Part shown: positions 41,820-49,977 of the stretch, one piece after another
Position numbering within the stretch: the stretch's first letter is position 1
How the letters are laid out: each line of letters starts with the position of its first letter
Source of the DNA: Clostridium fallax
GTDB lineage: Bacteria > Bacillota > Clostridia > Clostridiales > Clostridiaceae
Length of the DNA stretch: 64,000 nt
Direction: 5' to 3'
NCBI RefSeq assembly: GCF_900129365.1
Contig: NZ_FQVM01000003.1
Coordinates: forward strand, 62,001-126,000
Translations under genes and position numbers: made by a program
Notes under the pieces: generated by a model
What the model was told of the DNA's origin: nothing
Databases searched by the model: none
What the model saw: the letters and a program-made list of their open reading frames with translations, nothing else

Positions 41820-43823
41820 TTAGGAATCCTTATTAATGCCATATTTTTTACATTTTAGGCTTATGGTTCTATGGGTTAGCCCAAGTGCTTTTCCAGCTTT
41901 ATTAAAACTACCATATTTATTAATAGCAAGTTCTATGATTTGTTTTTCATATTCTTCAAAGGGAAGGATTTCATCATTTATTACATTTATAAGATTTGTA
42001 GATGATGAATAATTACCTATTATATAAGTAGGTAAATCTCTTGATGTTATGTGATTACCTTCACATAAATTAATAGCGCGTTCTATTATATTTTCTAATT
42101 CTCTTATGTTACCTGGCCAAGAATAGTTTTGAAGGAGATTCATGCAATCACTATCAATAGACTTTATATTTTTATTTAGCTTTTTATTTAGTTTAGCAAT
42201 AAAGTGCTCTACCAATAAGGGAATATCTGCTTTTCTTTCTTTTAGGGTAGGTAAATTTATTGATAATACATTTAATCTATAATATAAATCTTCTCTAAAA
42301 TCTCCACTTTTCATAAGGCTTTCAAGATCTCTATTAGTAGCTGCAATAACTCTTACATCAATTTTATGAGGTTCTAATCCTCCTAAGGATTCTATTTCTT
42401 TTTCTTGAAGAACTCTTAAAAGTTTTACTTGCATATATACTGGCATATCACCAATTTCATCTAAAAATATAGTTCCGCCATCTGCTATAGTAAATTTACC
42501 TGGTTTACTTTTTATAGCTCCTGTAAAGGCTCCTTTTTCAAAACCAAATAATTCACTTTCTAATAAATTTTCAGGAATGGCAGCGCAGTTTACTCTTACA
42601 AAAGGTTTATCTTTTCTTAAGCTATTATTATGTATAGCTTTTGCGATAAGTTCTTTACCTGTACCACTTTCCCCTCTTATAAGAACTGTAGAGGTGCTTT
42701 TTGAGGCTTTTTCACATATATAAAGTATATCTTTTAAAACTCCAGAAGCACCTATAATATCTTGAAAAGATGATATTGATGTATGACGTAAAAGTTCTTC
42801 TTTATAATAATTTAATTCTTCTTCAGATTTTCTAAGTTTTTTCATGATTTCTTTTATTTCATTAACAGGTTTAGAAGTTGATATTACTCCTTTAAAAATA
42901 TTATCAATAAATATAGGTTCTATAGTGCTTATTAAATCTATACCATCTTTAGTATGCCTTATATTTTGAAGTGTGATTTTATCTTTAAATGATTTATATC
43001 TTAATCCATTAGGAGATACTATATTTATATCTTTTCCTATAATATTTTTAGAACAGCTTTTTAAAGTGTTTTCGTAGCCTGGATTTATATAACTTACCTT
43101 ACCAAATTCATCTACAAAACAAATCATATCATGAGAACATTCAAGAATTTTCTTGAATTTTTCATTTAATTCTTTTATTCCTATAATATCAGAAACATCT
43201 TGAAGAACACCTATAGCACCTATTACTTTTTCATTATTAAAAATAGGTGTCCTATTAACCATTGTTATTTTGTTATTTATATGTTGAATATGACCAAAGT
43301 GTTTACTTTTAGTCTTTATTATATTTGGAAGCTCTGTAGTAGGAATTATATCGGAAATTTTTTTACCTAAAACATCCTCATGGTTTTTATCTATTAAAGA
43401 AAGTGCATATTCATTTATATTTGTTATATTTGAGTTAGAATCAATAACTAAAACTCCTATAGGTAAAGATTCTAAAATTTGTTCATTAGCTATTTTACTT
43501 TCTTCTATAAAAGCATCTATTTGATTCATTACAGAAGGAGTATTATTTATAGTACTATTTATGTAATCTATAAGTTCTTTTACGGCAATTTTACAGTTAG
43601 GATTATTAATATCTGCCCCTATAAATACATTTTCATTTTGCTGTACCTTTAAAGAAAGTAATGCAAGCATACTTATGCCTAGCCAGTCAGTATAAGGAGG
43701 TTTTTTTATATATAGGTTTATATTGTATTTACTTTTTATATTAGAGGCTTTATTTACAAGCATTGCTGAAAATCTAGTGTGAAGCCCATTAGTATCTTTT
43801 ATATAAATTTCTTTAGAATACAT
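41820..43823 (-). CDS. Sigma-54-dependent activator with N-terminal HPr-like domain
   Basis: A 667-residue regulator. Residues 1-90 resemble the phosphocarrier HPr: TNGLHTRFSAMLV keeps His15, and ISMLALLSLKV aligns Ser51 with HPr Ser46. Two PAS domains follow (about 108-215 and 222-330), then an AAA+ sigma-54 activator core with Walker A GESGTGKE (384), GAFTGA (431) and Walker B GGTIFLDE (449). A Fis-type helix-turn-helix lies at about 626-663. It is divergent from ptsI, which carries a -24/-12 promoter. Likely senses PTS phosphorylation and an unknown PAS ligand, and activates ptsI. Confidence 0.9.
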   Translation of the reverse strand: MYSKEIYIKDTNGLHTRFSAMLVNKASNIKSKYNINLYIKKPPYTDWLGISMLALLSLKVQQNENVFIGADINNPNCKIAVKELIDYINSTINNTPSVMNQIDAFIEESKIANEQILESLPIGVLVIDSNSNITNINEYALSLIDKNHEDVLGKKISDIIPTTELPNIIKTKSKHFGHIQHINNKITMVNRTPIFNNEKVIGAIGVLQDVSDIIGIKELNEKFKKILECSHDMICFVDEFGKVSYINPGYENTLKSCSKNIIGKDINIVSPNGLRYKSFKDKITLQNIRHTKDGIDLISTIEPIFIDNIFKGVISTSKPVNEIKEIMKKLRKSEEELNYYKEELLRHTSISSFQDIIGASGVLKDILYICEKASKSTSTVLIRGESGTGKELIAKAIHNNSLRKDKPFVRVNCAAIPENLLESELFGFEKGAFTGAIKSKPGKFTIADGGTIFLDEIGDMPVYMQVKLLRVLQEKEIESLGGLEPHKIDVRVIAATNRDLESLMKSGDFREDLYYRLNVLSINLPTLKERKADIPLLVEHFIAKLNKKLNKNIKSIDSDCMNLLQNYSWPGNIRELENIIERAINLCEGNHITSRDLPTYIIGNYSSSTNLINVINDEILPFEEYEKQIIELAINKYGSFNKAGKALGLTHRTISLKCKKYGINKDS

Positions 43824-43958
43824 AGAATTTTATCCTTTCGTTATTAAAATTATTAAATTAGTTTTATAAGTATTAATAAAAAGTGAATATTAAATGTATA
43901 ATATAAAAACTGACTAAAGAGAAAGGTTGATAAAATTTATCGATATATTCAATATGCA

Positions 43959-43974
43959 TGATAAAAAATATCAA
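43959..43974. promoter_or_regulatory. Candidate activator binding site 1
   Basis: TGATAAAAAATATCAA, an inverted repeat with arms TGATA and TATCA around AAAAA. An identical copy lies 79 bases downstream. It lies about 200 bases upstream of the sigma-54 promoter, a usual enhancer distance. Confidence 0.55.
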
Positions 43975-44037
43975 ATTGATTATATCAGTAAAAGATAGTA
44001 TAATCAACGTTATAGTGGAATATTGGAAAAAATATGG

Positions 44038-44053
44038 TGATAAAAAATATCAA
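44038..44053. promoter_or_regulatory. Candidate activator binding site 2
   Basis: The second exact copy of TGATAAAAAATATCAA, about 120 bases upstream of the -24/-12 promoter of ptsI. Two identical palindromes upstream of a sigma-54 promoter are the expected pattern for a hexameric enhancer-binding protein. Confidence 0.55.
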
Positions 44054-44172
44054 TAATAATATATTTTCATACATGCAAATAATTTTTACATAAATAATAA
44101 AATATTAATTAAAATAAGCTAATATGGGAATTATAAGCTTAAATAATTTTTTTATTTAGGTATTATAAATTT

Positions 44173-44190
44173 TTGGCATAGTAATTGCTA
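44173..44190 (+). promoter_or_regulatory. Sigma-54 (-24/-12) promoter of ptsI
   Basis: TTGGCATAGTAATTGCTA has the GG and GC elements separated by exactly 10 bases and matches the TTGGCAC-N5-TTGCT consensus with only the C of CAC changed. The start would be near 44200, leaving a leader of about 60 bases to ATG 44262. Confidence 0.82.
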
Positions 44191-44261
44191 TGAATATATA
44201 GAGTAATTTTAGAATTTAACTTTAATATTTAAATAGATACTTTTTAAGGAGGATATTTATT

Positions 44262-45875
44262 ATGATGAAAGGTATTGCAGCTTCAAAGGGATATGCAATA
44301 GGTAAGGTATTTTTACAGGAGACTGAAGAGATAATAATAAGTGATGAAAAGATAACAGATGTTCAAGCTGAAAAAGAAAAATTAAAAAAAGCTTTAGAAC
44401 TTTCTAAAACTCAATTAGAAAACGTAAAGGCTAAAGCAGCAAAATCAATGGGAGAAGAGAAAGCAGCAGTTTTTGAAGCTCATTTAACTTTACTAGATGA
44501 TCCAGAATTTACTGGTGCTATGGAGCTTGAAATAGAAAACAATAATTCAAATGCAATGAAAGCTGTTAATGATGTTACAAATACATTTGTTGCAATTTTT
44601 GACTCAATGGAAGATCCATATATGAGAGAAAGAGCAGCAGATATAAAGGACGTATCAAAAAGAATAATAACTAATTTAGCTGGTAAAGTAGTTGGATTTG
44701 AAATAAGCGAGGAAAATACCATAGTTGTTGCTAATGATTTAACTCCTTCAGATACTGCTCAATTAGATAGAAGTAAAGTGGTAGGGTTCTTAACAAATAT
44801 TGGAGGAAGAACTTCTCACTCAGCTATAATGGCTAGAACTTTAGAAATTCCTGCAATTGTTGGATTAAAGGATATAACTTCATCAGTTAAATCAGGAGAT
44901 ACTGTAATAGTTGATGGAATAGAAGGAAATGCAATAATAAATCCAGATGAAAAAACAATAGAAGAATATAAAGCTAAAAGAGATGAATTTATAAAAGAAC
45001 AAGAGGAATTAAAAGCTTTAATCAATGTTAAAACAGTTACTAAAGAAGGAAAAAGAATAGAAGTTTGCGGAAATATAGGTAAGCCTCAAGATGCTGATCA
45101 AGTATTAGCTAATGGTGGAGACGGAGTAGGTTTATTTAGAACAGAGTTTTTATATATGGATAGAACAGAGGCTCCAACAGAAGAAGAACAATATGAATCA
45201 TACAAATACGTTTTAGAAAAAATGGCTGGTAAGCAAGTTGTTATAAGAACTCTAGATATCGGTGGAGATAAAACTCTTCCATACTTACCATTACCAGAAG
45301 AAATGAACCCATTTTTAGGATATAGAGCTATAAGATTATGTTTAGATAGAAAAGAATTATTTAAAGTTCAGTTAAGAGCATTATTAAGAGCTTCTATTTA
45401 TGGAGATTTAAGAGTAATGTTCCCAATGATATCAGGACTTGAAGAATTCCTTCAAGCAAAAGAAGTAGTTGAAGAATGTAAGGCTGAATTAAAGTCAGAG
45501 GGAAAAGAATTCTCAGAAACTATACAATGGGGTATTATGGTTGAAATACCAGCAGCAGCAGTTTATGCTGATGAATTAGCTAAGTATGTTGACTTTTTCT
45601 CAATAGGAACTAACGATTTAATTCAATATACTTTAGCTGCAGATAGAATGAGTGAAAAAGTATCATATCTTTATAACCCAATGCATCCGGCTGTATTAAG
45701 ATTAATAAAGATGACAATAGATGGTGCTCATAAGCATGGTAAATGGGTAGGAATGTGTGGAGAAATGGCTGGAGATGAGGCAGCTATACCAACATTAGTA
45801 GAATATGGATTAGATGAGTTCTCAATGAGTGCTACATCAATTCTTAATGCTAAAAAGGTAATAATGGAACAATAA
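44262..45875 (+). CDS. ptsI: PTS enzyme I (phosphoenolpyruvate-protein phosphotransferase)
   Basis: A 537-residue cytosolic enzyme passing phosphate from PEP to HPr, common to all PTS sugars. The phosphohistidine is in GGRTSHSAIMAR. PEP-binding/C-terminal motifs are GGDGVGLFRTEFLYMDR, RTLDIGGDKTLPYL, NPFLGYRAIRL, FFSIGTNDLIQYT and GMCGEMAGDE. AAGGAGG precedes ATG 44262, with a second ATG at 44265. No ptsH is adjacent, unlike the common ptsHI operon. The upstream -24/-12 promoter suggests sigma-54 control by the divergent activator. Confidence 0.96.
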   Translation: MMKGIAASKGYAIGKVFLQETEEIIISDEKITDVQAEKEKLKKALELSKTQLENVKAKAAKSMGEEKAAVFEAHLTLLDDPEFTGAMELEIENNNSNAMKAVNDVTNTFVAIFDSMEDPYMRERAADIKDVSKRIITNLAGKVVGFEISEENTIVVANDLTPSDTAQLDRSKVVGFLTNIGGRTSHSAIMARTLEIPAIVGLKDITSSVKSGDTVIVDGIEGNAIINPDEKTIEEYKAKRDEFIKEQEELKALINVKTVTKEGKRIEVCGNIGKPQDADQVLANGGDGVGLFRTEFLYMDRTEAPTEEEQYESYKYVLEKMAGKQVVIRTLDIGGDKTLPYLPLPEEMNPFLGYRAIRLCLDRKELFKVQLRALLRASIYGDLRVMFPMISGLEEFLQAKEVVEECKAELKSEGKEFSETIQWGIMVEIPAAAVYADELAKYVDFFSIGTNDLIQYTLAADRMSEKVSYLYNPMHPAVLRLIKMTIDGAHKHGKWVGMCGEMAGDEAAIPTLVEYGLDEFSMSATSILNAKKVIMEQ

Positions 45876-45936
45876 TTAAAGCAATTAAATTAAAAATTTA
45901 ATAATACTCAAAAACTAAAATACATTAAAAGCAAGA

Positions 45937-45965
45937 AAAGATGTGATTATTCATATCTTTTTTTG
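45937..45965 (+). terminator. Terminator after ptsI
   Basis: AAAGATGTGA at 45937-45946 pairs with TCATATCTTT at 45951-45960 (one G-U) over TTAT, followed by TTTT. Confidence 0.8.
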
Positions 45966-46074
45966 TTTTATATTATAAAAAATTATTTAATTATAAAAAA
46001 TATATTATAATTAAATAGACAATAATAAAATACATAGATATAAAATAAATATTATTAGAATTAGGAGAAGAACC

Positions 46075-46611
46075 TTGAATAAGTCAGTAAAAATGTTTTT
46101 ATCTTTTTTAAAAATAGGTGCTTTTACGTTTGGTGGTGGATATGCAATGATACCACTTATAGAGGCGGAAGTAGTAAATAAAAATAATTGGATAACTAAA
46201 GAAGAATTTATGGATATTCTTGTAATGTCACAAAGTTTACCAGGAGCTTTGGCTATAAATTCAGCTATATTTATAGGATATAAAATTGGTGGATTTTTAG
46301 GAGCAATTTTAGGGCTATTAGGAGTGGTCCTTCCATCTTTTTTAATAATACTAATTGTAGCTACTGCTTTTATGCAATTTAGAGACAACTATTATGTTAA
46401 TCTAGCCTTTAAGGGCATAAGTGCTGCAGTACCTATGCTTGTATTAATTGCAGTTGTAAGTTTATCTAAATCAGTTCCAAAAACTAAAGTTAATTACGTA
46501 CTTATTGTTTTAGCAGTAATATTATTAACTGTTTTTAAAGTAAATCCTGTTTTTGTAATAATTGCTGCTGCTATATTTGGAATAATATTTTACAAGGGAA
46601 AGGTTAGTTAA
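46075..46611 (+). CDS. Chromate transporter family protein, first half-size subunit
   Basis: A 178-residue single-domain CHR protein with about five or six hydrophobic segments. FLKIGAFTFGGGYAMIPLIEAEVV, MSQSLPGALAINSAIFIGYKIGG and the C-terminal VKVNPVFVIIAAAIFGIIFY match short-chain ChrA proteins. It starts at TTG 46075 after AGGAG. The next gene is a homologous half, and such pairs function together in place of one fused two-domain transporter. The real substrate in anaerobes is uncertain, and chromate export is known only for some members. Confidence 0.88.
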   Translation: MNKSVKMFLSFLKIGAFTFGGGYAMIPLIEAEVVNKNNWITKEEFMDILVMSQSLPGALAINSAIFIGYKIGGFLGAILGLLGVVLPSFLIILIVATAFMQFRDNYYVNLAFKGISAAVPMLVLIAVVSLSKSVPKTKVNYVLIVLAVILLTVFKVNPVFVIIAAAIFGIIFYKGKVS

Positions 46612-46613
46612 AA

Positions 46614-47135
46614 ATGATATACTTAAAATTATTATGGGCTTTTTTTAAGATAGGAGCATTTAGCTTTGGTGGTGGATATGCAATGCTACCTTTTATAGAA
46701 AGAGAAATAGTTAATAATAATAATTGGATTACAAATAATCAATTTGTAGATATAATAGGTATTTCTCAAATGACTCCAGGACCTGTTGCTATAAACTCAG
46801 CAACCTTTGTTGGATATAAAGTATCAGGTGTTTTAGGAAGTATAAGTGCAACTACTGGAGTAGTTTTAATGTCTTTTATATTGGTGTCTATACTTCAAAA
46901 AACAATGGAAAAATTTAAAGAATCAAAAGTTGTAAAAAATGGTTTAATGGGAATGAGACCTATACTTATAGCACTTATAATAAATGCATTTTTATCTTTA
47001 GCTAAAACATCTTATGTAGATTGGCAATCAATAATTATTACTTTAATAACAGGAGCTGTTTTATTATCGAAGAAAATTCATCCTATATTAACTATTGTTT
47101 TAGCAGCTATATTAGGCATTATTTTTTATAAATAA
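46614..47135 (+). CDS. Chromate transporter family protein, second half-size subunit
   Basis: A 173-residue homologue of the preceding protein, with FFKIGAFSFGGGYAMLPFIEREIV, ISQMTPGPVAINSATFVGYKVSG and IHPILTIVLAAILGIIFYK. The GxTPGPxAIN motif contrasts with SLPGALAIN in the first subunit, as in tandem CHR pairs of opposite topology. It begins 2 bases after the upstream stop and is translationally coupled. A strong terminator follows. Confidence 0.88.
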   Translation: MIYLKLLWAFFKIGAFSFGGGYAMLPFIEREIVNNNNWITNNQFVDIIGISQMTPGPVAINSATFVGYKVSGVLGSISATTGVVLMSFILVSILQKTMEKFKESKVVKNGLMGMRPILIALIINAFLSLAKTSYVDWQSIIITLITGAVLLSKKIHPILTIVLAAILGIIFYK

Positions 47136-47178
47136 GTAATTGTATTAAAATTACATAATGATATTTAATACTTTATAG

Positions 47179-47221
47179 AAAGAGATATTTTGAAATTAAT
47201 TTCAAAATATCTCTTTTTTTA
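47179..47221. terminator. Terminator after the chromate-transporter pair
   Basis: A perfect 38-base palindrome at 47179-47216 (arm AAAGAGATATTTTGAAAT) is followed by further T residues. Confidence 0.9.
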
Positions 47222-47371
47222 TAATTGTCATAAAACATAAAAATAGATAGTTAAAATATTTTATTATAATGTTAATATATATTTTAAAATCAATAAAACA
47301 ATATTAAAAGTTTTACATTTATAATAGAAGAATAAGGAGTATTTATAATAAAAATATTAGGAGGTGATAAT

Positions 47372-48631
47372 ATGAATTGCAATACCTTCAAAAAGTATAT
47401 TTTAAAAATGATTAATGGTAAACTTCCAAAGGACTTAGAAAAGGCTATGAAAAATCATATGAATCGTTGTAATAGCTGCAAAGAAGTTTATTATGAAAAG
47501 TTAAATAATGAAGAGATACTAAAAAAGTTGATTAAAGATGAAAAAATCTCATCTAAAGATAAATTTATAGATGATTATAAGAATGAGTATAAGTTTTATA
47601 AAAAAGAAAAGAAGTATAATTTCTTTATAATTTCTATAGTTATTTTAATATTTATTATATGTGGAATTATAGTAGAAAAAAATAAAAAATACATATTTAA
47701 AGTAAATGGAAATAATAATTTCTTAGAAAATGGTGAAAAAGTAGACCAAAGCTTAGAAAAACAAATAGATAAGATAAAACATAATTATAAAATAAATGGT
47801 AGTGAGGTTATGCCTAAAATAAGATATAAAATTTTAAATAATTATTATAATACCAATTGGAAGGTTTATACTTATAATAATGAAAAATATGAGGCTGTAA
47901 TAGATAATAATAAGGAGAGCAAATTAATAGTTAAGTTTAATGGAAAAAATTCTTTTATAAAAGAGTATTATATATGCAATAATGCTAATGATAATATATA
48001 TTTTAAAGATATATCATGGACTAATGAGGGTAAACTACTAATTGCTATAAATAAAAGTTATGGTAATGAAAAATATGGGGAGATATATTTATTAGATGTA
48101 AATAAAAATAAACTTAGTTTAATATATAATACTAAAGAAAATAATCAATTAATAAAAAGTATTAGTGTATCAAAAGATAAGGAGCAAATTCAAATAATAT
48201 TAAGTGAAGATTCTAATAAAAGAGGTAATAATTTAAATAGTAATGAAAAAATTATAAAATATTCTAAAGAAGATATTTTAAATAGAGAAGGATATGGATA
48301 TGGAATAATATTAAATGATATATTTATGGCTTTAAGAAATAAAAATATAAATTATATTTCAAATGAATTTTTATTTGGGTTCGATAAAAAAGAGAATGCA
48401 AAAATAGTAAATATATATAATAGGAATAGTAAAATATCAGATGAATATTTAAATATAACTGATTTCCCTAAAAAGGAATATTTTAAAGAATTAGGATTTG
48501 ATGATTTTAAAGTATTGCTTTTAAAAGGAGATGAGGATTATATATCAGTAGTTTTAGGAAAAGTAAAAAAAGATAGTGAGTGGAAAATAATAAGTATAAA
48601 TTGCTTAAATAATGAAAACATACAAGATTAA
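47372..48631 (+). CDS. Zinc-finger anti-sigma-like transmembrane protein, orphan
   Basis: A 419-residue protein. The N-terminal about 45 residues carry the HxxxCxxC zinc-anti-sigma (zf-HC2) pattern in KNHMNRCNSCKEVY. A single transmembrane helix lies at about residues 84-103 (FFIISIVILIFIICGIIV), followed by an extracytoplasmic region of about 310 residues with alternating beta-like segments and no recognised domain. Anti-sigma factors of this kind are normally next to an ECF sigma gene, and none is adjacent here. AGGAGGTG precedes ATG 47372. The sensory function is inferred from layout only. Confidence 0.7.
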   Translation: MNCNTFKKYILKMINGKLPKDLEKAMKNHMNRCNSCKEVYYEKLNNEEILKKLIKDEKISSKDKFIDDYKNEYKFYKKEKKYNFFIISIVILIFIICGIIVEKNKKYIFKVNGNNNFLENGEKVDQSLEKQIDKIKHNYKINGSEVMPKIRYKILNNYYNTNWKVYTYNNEKYEAVIDNNKESKLIVKFNGKNSFIKEYYICNNANDNIYFKDISWTNEGKLLIAINKSYGNEKYGEIYLLDVNKNKLSLIYNTKENNQLIKSISVSKDKEQIQIILSEDSNKRGNNLNSNEKIIKYSKEDILNREGYGYGIILNDIFMALRNKNINYISNEFLFGFDKKENAKIVNIYNRNSKISDEYLNITDFPKKEYFKELGFDDFKVLLLKGDEDYISVVLGKVKKDSEWKIISINCLNNENIQD

Positions 48632-48642
48632 ATAATTTAAGG

Positions 48643-48699
48643 AAATCACTTTTTTAAGCGACTATATATAGTAGCTTTATAAAAAGTGATTTATTTTTT
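48643..48699 (+). terminator. Hairpin/terminator after the anti-sigma-like gene
   Basis: AAATCACTTTTT at 48643-48654 pairs with AAAAAGTGATTT at 48681-48692, with a second inner stem AAGC-ACTATATATAGT-GCTT, and is followed by ATTTTTT. It lies directly before the next gene's ribosome-binding site. Confidence 0.7.
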
Positions 48700-48717
48700 G
48701 GAGGATTAGTATAAATT

Positions 48718-49959
48718 ATGTCAAAGACTAAGTATGAAAAAGCTTTAAGATTTTATAACAAAGGAGAATTTGATAAAAGTTTAAGTATATGTGATGAAAT
48801 TATTTGTGAAAATCTAAAAAATTCATCTGCATTAAATCTTAAAGGGATAATATGGTATATAAAAGGAAACTTAAAAGAAGCGGAATATTGCTGGAACATT
48901 AATGTAGAATATAATAATGATTTAATGGCAAAGGGGTATTTAAAAGACTTAAAGATAGATAGAAATAGATTAAAGGCTTATGATGATACCTTACCACTTA
49001 TCAAAGAAGGAAAATTTAGTGAAGCCATAGAAAACTTAATATTTTGCTCAGAAACTGATTTTAATGGAATAAATGTAGGAAATGGATTAGCTTTTTGTTA
49101 TATGAAAAAAGGTGAATTAATAAAGGCTAAGGAATGTATAGAAAAGGTTCTTTCATTAAATCCTAAAGATGATGTAGCATTAAAAACATTAAAAGAAATT
49201 AATCATTTAGGAAATTCTAATAAAATAAACTATAAAAAAATTATGAAATTTTCATCTATAGGATTAGGAATAATAATATCTGCTGGAATTATATATTTTT
49301 CAGTAAATATCTATAAAAATAAAATTCATAATATAAAAGCTAAAGAACAAATAGCTGAAGAGGAAAAATTAGTTACTGAAGAAAATAATAATGAAAATAA
49401 AGAAGATATATCTACTAAAGAGGAGAGCAAAAAAGAAGATACAAAAACTTTAAATATAAACAAACTATTAGAATACATAAACAATAAAAATTATGATGAA
49501 ATAAATAATATATTATTAGAGTTTAAAGATAAAGAAACTTCTGTTGATGATAAAATTGTTTTAGATCAAGCAAAAAAATTAATGGATGATACAGGAGTAG
49601 AAGCTATATATAAAAAAGGTGTAGATAACCTAAAAGAAAAAAATTATAAAAATGCTATAGATAATTTTAGTACTGCTCTTTTATATAGTGATAATAGTTA
49701 TTTAAAGGGACATATAATATATATGCTTGGAAATTGCTATGAGAATAGTGATAACTTTAAAGAAGCATTAAAATATTATGAAAGATATATAAAAGAATAT
49801 CCAGGGAAAGAGTATTATTCAGAAGTTCTTTATAAATTAGCTGTACTATATGAGAATGTTGATATTAATAAAAGTAAAGATTATGGGGAAAAAATAAAAG
49901 ATAAGTATAGAAACAGTATGTATTATAATGATGTGATTAGAAGCATATTAAAAAAATAA
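48718..49959 (+). CDS. TPR-repeat protein with central transmembrane helix
   Basis: A 413-residue protein. The N-terminal half (about 1-165) has TPR-like repeats (ALRFYNKGEFDKSLSICDEII, ALNLKGIIWYIKGNLKEAEYCW, GNGLAFCYMKKGELIKAKECIEKVL). A transmembrane helix lies near residues 178-196 (FSSIGLGIIISAGIIYFSV), then an acidic Lys/Glu-rich linker. More TPRs follow (about 300-395: YKKGVDNLKEKNYKNAIDNF, IYMLGNCYENSDNFKEALKYYERYI). With no signal peptide, the first TPR block is probably cytosolic and the second outside. Function unknown, possibly bridging across the membrane. Confidence 0.75.
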   Translation: MSKTKYEKALRFYNKGEFDKSLSICDEIICENLKNSSALNLKGIIWYIKGNLKEAEYCWNINVEYNNDLMAKGYLKDLKIDRNRLKAYDDTLPLIKEGKFSEAIENLIFCSETDFNGINVGNGLAFCYMKKGELIKAKECIEKVLSLNPKDDVALKTLKEINHLGNSNKINYKKIMKFSSIGLGIIISAGIIYFSVNIYKNKIHNIKAKEQIAEEEKLVTEENNNENKEDISTKEESKKEDTKTLNINKLLEYINNKNYDEINNILLEFKDKETSVDDKIVLDQAKKLMDDTGVEAIYKKGVDNLKEKNYKNAIDNFSTALLYSDNSYLKGHIIYMLGNCYENSDNFKEALKYYERYIKEYPGKEYYSEVLYKLAVLYENVDINKSKDYGEKIKDKYRNSMYYNDVIRSILKK

Positions 49960-49977
49960 TATTTAGGAAGTGATTCA

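Larger units (their letters stand above)
43824..44261. other. Divergent regulatory region of the sigma-54 activator and ptsI
   Basis: This 438-base region has no gene. It holds two identical 16-base palindromic sites (43959-43974, 44038-44053), a related palindrome GATAAA-A-TTTATC near 43929-43941, TGATTATATCA near 43977-43987, the sigma-54 promoter at 44173-44190 and the AAGGAGG ribosome-binding site near 44247-44253. Confidence 0.6.

Noticed and set aside
46011..46388. 125-codon reading frame on the minus strand opposite the first chromate-transporter gene
   Set aside because: It overlaps a well-supported membrane protein gene almost completely, has no ribosome-binding site or family match, and its composition is what the antisense of a hydrophobic gene gives.
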